Shown here: one piece after another, positions 58,297 to 64,000 of the stretch
Position numbering within the stretch: position 1 is the first letter of the stretch
Layout of the letters: each line of letters begins with the position of its first letter
Source of the DNA: Gyrodactylus bullatarudis
Taxonomy: Eukaryota > Platyhelminthes > Monogenea > Gyrodactylidea > Gyrodactylidae
Assembly (NCBI GenBank): GCA_012064415.1
Contig: SSNU01000062.1
Span: 241,097-305,096 of the forward strand
Length of the DNA: 64,000 nt
Direction of reading: 5' to 3'
Notes under the pieces: model-generated
What the model was told of the DNA's origin: nothing
The model's input: the letters and a program-made list of their open reading frames with translations, nothing else
The model's database searches: none
Position numbers and translations under genes: made by a program

Positions 58297-59858
58297 TTAC
58301 ATCCTTGTTAAATCTTTCTTGAGATAATCTCTTTGTTCATAAGTAACATTACTTTGCTCCTTGCCGAATTTATATCCGTCATAATAAACGCCAAACTCTT
58401 CTAATGATACATATAGTTCCTTGTACCTAAATAAAGGAATGATAGCGACAAGATATTCATCAATATTACATCCAGGTGTGTCATAACTGGCATCATAGAG
58501 ATTTTGATCAAAGTTTTTCTTGTTTAACCAAAACTGAAAGTAAGTAATCATTAAAAGTCAAATTACCTCAAATATTCGATCGATTTGTGTATGATGAAGT
58601 ATGAACATTGGGTCATTTACAGAGCTCATCTTACCTAACATGGTGTCCATCATCATGTTATGCATGCGATTGTGCATGTAGGGAAAATTCTTCCTACCAT
58701 CATAAGAGCATTCTCCCTCTAGGGCATTGGAGAATCCATCACAGGTGCCAGTTTCAGGTTCAAAAACGTAGAATCTATACACTAATTAATTTCACCAAGA
58801 AGCTTTGCTCACTCATCAAGGTTAATTAGATAGTCAAAGTGCTTTTGTGTGGGATATTGGGCGTCTAGAGAAATCTTCCTTGTGATGAAATCTCGATGAC
58901 CTAGCATTTCACAACTGTAGCAGACTCTATCATCGTCAGGTGGACTACAGAATTCAGGAGTGTCGTAGAAAATTGACTCATTACTCAACCTGCCGATGGG
59001 ACTGGTTGCATTGACCTCTCCAACTAGATCATTCCTGCAAACCTCACACGTCTCGACACCGATCCAGTCCCAGTAAGGGAATCCAAAGTCATCAATGTTG
59101 TACATTTCCTTGACCACTTTTGAGAACTCATTCTCCCATAGGAGCATAAAGAGACGATGCCAGATTAGGAAATATTTTGTATCATGGGTGTAGAGGGGCT
59201 CCCTCAGATCATCACAGTCCTCATTGTCTGTTGAAAATAAGGAGGTTCTTCCAGCATATCTAATGGAAGAGATAAGTGGACATTTTATTGATTCAGAGGC
59301 TTGTTCTATGACTTACGCATGCGTAGAAGCAAGAAAGTAGTGAAAGTTTCCTTTTTTCCACTTTAAATTTTCTGTTGCCGGATCAGAATTGCCGGGATCA
59401 TCTTCAAAGGGTAGATAAAAGTCGATCGATCTTTGGGAAATGTTGTGGACGACAGTTCGAAAGATTCTTCGTTCCTCTTCTGAAAGGGTCAGGACATTTT
59501 TTCTAATTTTCACTTGTCTTTCTGTGCAATCTGGTCCCTTGTAGCCTAAGCGACATTCTCCACAGTTGACTCCGAAATAGTTCAAGTTACACTGACAGAG
59601 GTGCGTGAAGAATTTCGATGGCCATTCATAGCGGTCATCTTCAACTGGGGGATCGTACAAGAAGTTATTTGGAGTAACTTGGATCTTTTGACAGCTTCCT
59701 CTATTAGGACCGCCACAAACCTGATGGTTGAAGAGGGGACAACATATTCCAGAAGATTTTTCTAGATGAGAAGAGTTCTTCAGGCATACACTTGGCATGA
59801 AAGCCTGACTTAACTCAATTAAAATGGATAGAAGATAAATGAATAATTTTATTCTCAT
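58297..59858 (-). CDS. TYR: Secreted tyrosinase with Cys-rich/EGF-like N-terminal domain
   Basis: Type-3 copper oxidase that hydroxylates monophenols and oxidises diphenols to quinones, for pigment or for cross-linking proteins. Exons: 59317-59858, 58813-59259, 58567-58774 and 58297-58533, giving 477 residues. A signal peptide (residues 1-19) precedes a Cys-rich segment with CCPLFNHQVCGG, CQCNLNYFGVNCGECRLGYK and GPDCTERQ, as in vertebrate tyrosinase. CuA ligands are His173 (NFHYF), His206 (YTHDT) and His215 (IWHRLF), and FPYWDW is present. CuB ligands are His364, His368 and His391 (MHNRMH and ILHHTQID). All six are kept, so activity is likely. There is no C-terminal membrane helix, so it is secreted rather than melanosomal. 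Introns are 34-57 nt. A polyadenylation signal lies near 58238. Confidence 0.94.
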
Positions 59859-60143
59859 ATTGATCTAGATTCTATTGATGGTTTTAGACTTTTATTTATA
59901 AATAAACTAATTATATTTATACTATAGGTGATAATCTGACTAGTTCTTTTGTTCATTGCTCGTTAATAAATATTCTGACCAATAAAAGACCAAATTGTTC
60001 TCTCAACCAATCAAATGTCTGAGGGGTGGTGGTCAATGATAAAGCAAGGTGAAAAAAACAGCTGGTAAAAATAGCAAGTTCAACTTGATTAATTAAAAAT
60101 ATTTTATTTGATTTCTAGAAAAAAATAAGTAACAAATCTTCGA

Positions 60144-63100
60144 CTAGGCAGAGAAGAGTCTAGCCAGGTGAAGTAAGAGATTAGTTTTTCGACAATTTTC
60201 AAGAGACTGTTGCATCTCTGTTGAGTTGAACTGGTTCATTTGTGATTGTGACATGCCATCTAGGACAAAAAAGAGTGTGATAAGAAAAACTAGGAAACTC
60301 TCGCATAGAAACTACTCTACAAATTTTATGTCTTTAAAGGATATTTCAGAAGAAAAAACTAGGAAAGATGTTTGTCCTTTATTCGACTTACTTAGGAGAT
60401 TGGTCCTCTTTGAGTTGCTCAAGTTTTCCGATTGTATTAACGTCTCAAGGAAGTCGACATCCCAAATGAATTCATTGGAAACAAGTTCAATGTTGTTCAT
60501 GTTAACAGAACAATATTTAACTTGATTCATGCTCCGATTGTCGACACCATTTGTTATGAGAAGATGATGAGGGAATGGTATCTCAAGGCCGGATTTCAGT
60601 CTTATACACCAGTCAATTAGGATGCTGCGTTTCCTCTCATCCCTGATGCATTGTATGACGAGGAAGGCTTCAGTAAAGTGTTGCATTTGATTTAATACCA
60701 GGATGAGTATTATCCAAATCTGAGAAAAAAACAGAAATATTTAAGGAGTAAATCAGTTTACTATTTGAAAAAGGAACGGGTTAGAATAGAGCTGCAACTT
60801 ACTGTATCATCGATCAGAGATAAATGGTTACCATAAGTGAAACCGAAAGATACAAAATAACAGGCCCCCAAGATATTCTTGGCAATATCAGCATAATCTG
60901 AAGAGAATGTATACGCATCAGGGGTTGAATTCAGGGTTTTGCTTTGATGAGGGTCAGTTTTGTCGTCTACTAAACTACTGTTATTAACCAGTGTACTGAG
61001 GATATTTTCGCAATGGGAACTCTGAATGAGTCTACAATAACTGGACCATACCAACCAGTCATAGTGATGAGGGTACTTTTTGAGGCATGAATCAAGTATC
61101 CTCTGGAAGAATTTTGTGTCCGTAATAAGTTCCGAAGAGTTGTACTGTTATATGGAAGATTTTATGAGAAAAGAGAAATTCATATATGCAAGTCACAATA
61201 GGAAACGTACAGGTTCAGGCATGGATTTCACTTTTGACTCCTTCGACCAAACAGAAGAGTTCAAGAGTTCTTTTGTGAAGAATTTATTGAGGTAAAGTTT
61301 CCATTTCTTCATTGAAATTCCCTCGTCGATTATCTGAGGGTAGAAATGGATGAAAATTAAGGAGATACTTTGGGGTTGAACTACGACTCTAAACTCAATA
61401 CCAAAGGCCATGCCCTTATCGTACTAAAAGCAATGAACTGTAAATGCTTTTTTCTGCGAAAATTTGTTATCTCATCTAAAATCCGACTCACTTTGTTCAA
61501 AGGAGTTATTCTCCCTAATTTCGATTACGGATCTGGACTTCTATATCAAATACCCCAAAAAACCAGTAAAAAACTTGAAAGAATCCAATTTATCTACCTC
61601 AGATCTTGCTTTGGACCTCACTCATACAAAACTCTCCTGGAACTATCAAACATGCACCCTCTTTGGCTTCGAAGAATTGCCGCCTCAGCATCCCTCTACA
61701 GTAACCGAACGCCAAATCAACTCTCCAGATATAATCTCAGATCTGGCTCTGAATTTTCAATTCTACTGCACACAATTCTACCACTTAGATCGCGCTTCCA
61801 GATTAACTTATACATTTTTAAAGACATGAAAATAAACCAGATATTTAATTATCTTTATCAATTTATACCAGATAACCACAATTATTTTTGTAATTTTTTT
61901 ATATAATTAAATAAAAATCTATTATATATAAATACAAACCTTTTGGAGATGGTCAAGTTTTAAGTCGAGGAAACGTTTGTTATCTGAAACGTTTTCAAAC
62001 CAATTTTTAAAGTGCAATACTGATGACTATTAGGGCGAGTCAAATTTTTTTTTTTCCGAAAAATGTTTCGGCTGCAATGAATCTGTTAGATCTTACTTAG
62101 AAAATGCCATTTATGAAATTTTAATTCTCTGATACGGTCTCAGTGATACCCCAAAATCCCATTTTCCCAAAAATCTTCAACATATGCCAGATTAATCGGA
62201 ATTTTTTACTAGAATATGCAGTACTGATTAAAAATACCCTACGAACCTATTTCTATTTAAAATCGCATTTAAACGGCTCAAAATTTAGACTTAAATCGAT
62301 TGTAGTAGAAAAATTCATTGAAAATAGTTGGCGCAAATTCAAAAATCGACATTTTCAATTGCGACGGTTTAATAGGAACCTTTTTACATTGAAAAGTTCT
62401 GTTTAAAATGAGCTTTGCATGATAAAAAATTTGCCTCTCTCAATTGACTTTATACTTGACTATTTCAATACTGAAATAGTCGGTAAATATTTTTCAAATC
62501 ATCATTTATGAAATTTGTCCTGAAATACCTTTTCATGTTTAGTAGGTGACTCTGGAGAGTCATACATGGGATCTGGTGAGGCAGGATTCGAAGTACTCTG
62601 ATAGGATTCTGACCTGCTCTGTTGGTGGTCAACCTCAAAGTAGAGGCTTTCACTTGGCAGTCGATAGTAGGCGGGATATTTGATATGTAACCATGATGCA
62701 TAAACAGAAAGTACCATGATTGACAGGAGATTGATGAGATTCGGCAGTTTATCGACTGAATGAAGGATTTCTTCAAAAATATTAACCATATTGTCAAAGT
62801 TTGTTGGAGAGTCTGGAAGGGAAAGAGAATTTCGGCCAGGGTTAGGAAACTGAGAATCTAATTTTTATCCAAGAAATTTACCCGAACTATGTTGAAGGTA
62901 TCTTTGGATTATATTGACGAGTTTATGAATGAATTTGCCAATATCATTCTCTTGGTTAGTTTTAATCTTTTCTGTTGTCATCTTGAGATGGCCCTGACAA
63001 TAGTTCATGAGTGAGTAAGAGGCCTCGATGAATAGTCCAGGGAAGAGGATGACTTTCATCGAGAAACTCTTAGGAATAGTCACACCAGCAAAGGAACTAT

Positions 63101-64000
63101 TCCCCGGTTTATTCTTGATTAACAACAGACAAGAGTAAACGACGAGGTCTTGAGTTAGAGTCAAAAGGCTCTTCGACCGATCAAGGGATTGCATGGAAAA
63201 GGACTGGTTAATGGCAGACTCGGCTATTGATAACATTTCTTTTTCGCTGACATTTCCTAGGTAGGTTCCTTTGAGGGAATGCTTCATTTTACGACAAAAA
63301 GGATAGATTAAACTTTTCAGTCAGCATTGTTTCTTTCAACTCACAAGAAACATGGATATGGTGTAGACCAGGTTGATGGCGGAAAGAAACCAAGAGTCAT
63401 TTCTGTTTCTGATTGCGTCGATATTCCTCCAGAGATACAATTCAAGATTGGTTGGCTGGAGTGGTGTTGACTTCTCATAGACTCTCAGGATCAGGACAAG
63501 GTCGAGGAGTTGATCAAAGTTGAAATTTTCCACTTTAACCTTTAAAGATGAAAATGTTAATGAAAAGAAAATGACTCAAATGTGAAGAAAGGGAAACAAA
63601 CATGATTCTCTGTTTTGCCTAGGTAACTGGTGAACCAGTCCATAATCTTTTCATGGAAGGAGTAGAGGAAGAAAATTGCATAAAACTCTTTAAGGTCATT
63701 ATTAACAGTTTGTAGGAGGATTTTAATGCTGGAGACGAGATCTTCAAAGGAATCAGTGTGGTACATTTTCTCGTAGGCATTCTGGACAATTGGTGGAGGC
63801 AGGGCCATCAATGGCTTCCTCAGGTCTATGTCAATTGAGCTTATTGTATTCTGGAAGGTACTACTCGAAGGTTTGAATTGCTTCGAATAGTTTGAGAGGA
63901 AATGAATGGTCCCTTCGAAAATGAAGTTGACTTCTTTGGAATTAGAGCAGGTATTGACGTTTGGCCTGAATTCTGTAACCGGCAACATTGGCTCCTTTAG
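60144..64000 (-). CDS. INTS8: Integrator complex subunit 8, 3' part (5' end outside window)
   Basis: Subunit of Integrator, which cleaves snRNA and paused nascent transcripts and holds PP2A. Exons seen (minus): 63602->64000, 63345-63539, 62882-63281, 62529-62812, 61211-61333, 60803-61144, 60392-60719 and 60144-60259. Phases agree across all joints. Identification rests on the C-terminus: EFIWDVDFLETL matches human DYIWDVTILEYL, and the last 34 residues (MSQSQMNQFNSTEM, then ENCRKTNLLLHLARLF) align without gaps to the INTS8 end. LVWSSYCRLIQSS also fits SWLIIQADIYFA. The rest is poorly conserved helical repeat. A LINE fragment lies in the 62528-61334 intron in opposite orientation. A polyadenylation signal is near 60103. 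Confidence 0.75.
61345..61906 (+). pseudogene. LINE 3'-part fragment in an INTS8 intron
   Basis: From about 61365 one frame encodes the post-RT C-terminal region: LTLFKGVILPNFDYGSGLLY, then HPLWLRRIAASASLYS and NHNYFCNFF before the stop at 61904. It is of the same kind as the 47.8-kb LINE (SLVFPRFDY, NPLWVRRFAFL) but diverged. The palm catalytic region is missing. It begins within about 15-30 bp of the acceptor site of the downstream INTS8 exon (minus) and runs opposite to the gene. Confidence 0.85.

Noticed and set aside
60226..60525. Plus-strand open frame of 99 codons
   Set aside because: Antisense shadow of INTS8 exons, which show homology and consistent splicing on the minus strand.
61080..61295. 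Plus-strand open frame of 71 codons
   Set aside because: Antisense to INTS8 exons at 60803-61144 and 61211-61333.
1..64000. CRISPR arrays, bacterial operons or a phage-like system
   Set aside because: Spliced metazoan genes throughout; no regularly spaced short direct repeats and no prokaryotic gene organisation.

Overview
The window is animal (bilaterian) nuclear DNA. It is AT-rich, its genes are split by GT-AG introns, and the proteins are conserved metazoan ones: Go-alpha G protein, POU4 factor, vesicular monoamine transporter, tyrosinase, EFL1, AP-3 delta, Integrator subunit 8 and NUP35. Many introns are only 27-34 nt, while the few long introns and the intergenic DNA are filled with small transposons and foldback repeats. 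The tyrosinase has a Cys-rich/EGF-like N-terminal domain of the secreted type and there are Penelope-like and piggyBac remnants. This fits a compact, AT-rich invertebrate such as a flatworm or another reduced spiralian, but the species cannot be fixed from sequence alone.

Layout. 0-6 kb: AP-3 delta (minus) and a Mad3/BUB1-type checkpoint gene (plus), head to head over about 140 bp; a near-perfect 152-bp foldback lies past the AP-3 delta end. 6.9-9.1 kb: complete G-alpha-o gene. 10.3-12.1 kb: an intronless 595-codon gene that I do not recognise, with a rearranged fragment duplicated 1.7 kb downstream. 12-19 kb: repeat-rich, gene-free, with TTAA-flanked piggyBac-like MITEs, foldbacks and a TIR family marked by GAAGATGGGAATTTATGA. 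19.7-20.5 kb: an unrecognised low-complexity protein with a possible PP1-docking motif. 21.4 kb: Penelope GIY-YIG remnant. 26.4-27.4 kb: GT31 glycosyltransferase. 28.3-33.7 kb: EFL1. 34.5-37.6 kb: an almost intact piggyBac element with perfect TIRs and TTAA flanks but a broken transposase. 40.4-43.9 kb: SLC18A/VMAT-like transporter. 44.4-45.3 kb: secreted S1 protease. 47.8-49.0 kb: degraded LINE. 50.8-52.3 kb: POU4 homeobox gene. 52.4-56.7 kb: gene-poor. 56.8-64 kb: LINE tail, NUP35, tyrosinase and the 3' part of INTS8, all genes on the minus strand.

The genes do not form one pathway. Several are neuronal or sensory (Go-alpha, VMAT, POU4) and several are housekeeping (AP-3, BUB/Mad3, EFL1, INTS8, NUP35). 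The most unusual features are the ultrashort introns, the interrelated transposon families (one piggyBac with an 18-bp subterminal palindrome, its MITE-like relatives, and a foldback nested inside it), and the orphan intronless gene with its partial copy. Exon ends were placed by hand from splice signals, phase and homology recalled from known families; errors of one or two bases are possible.
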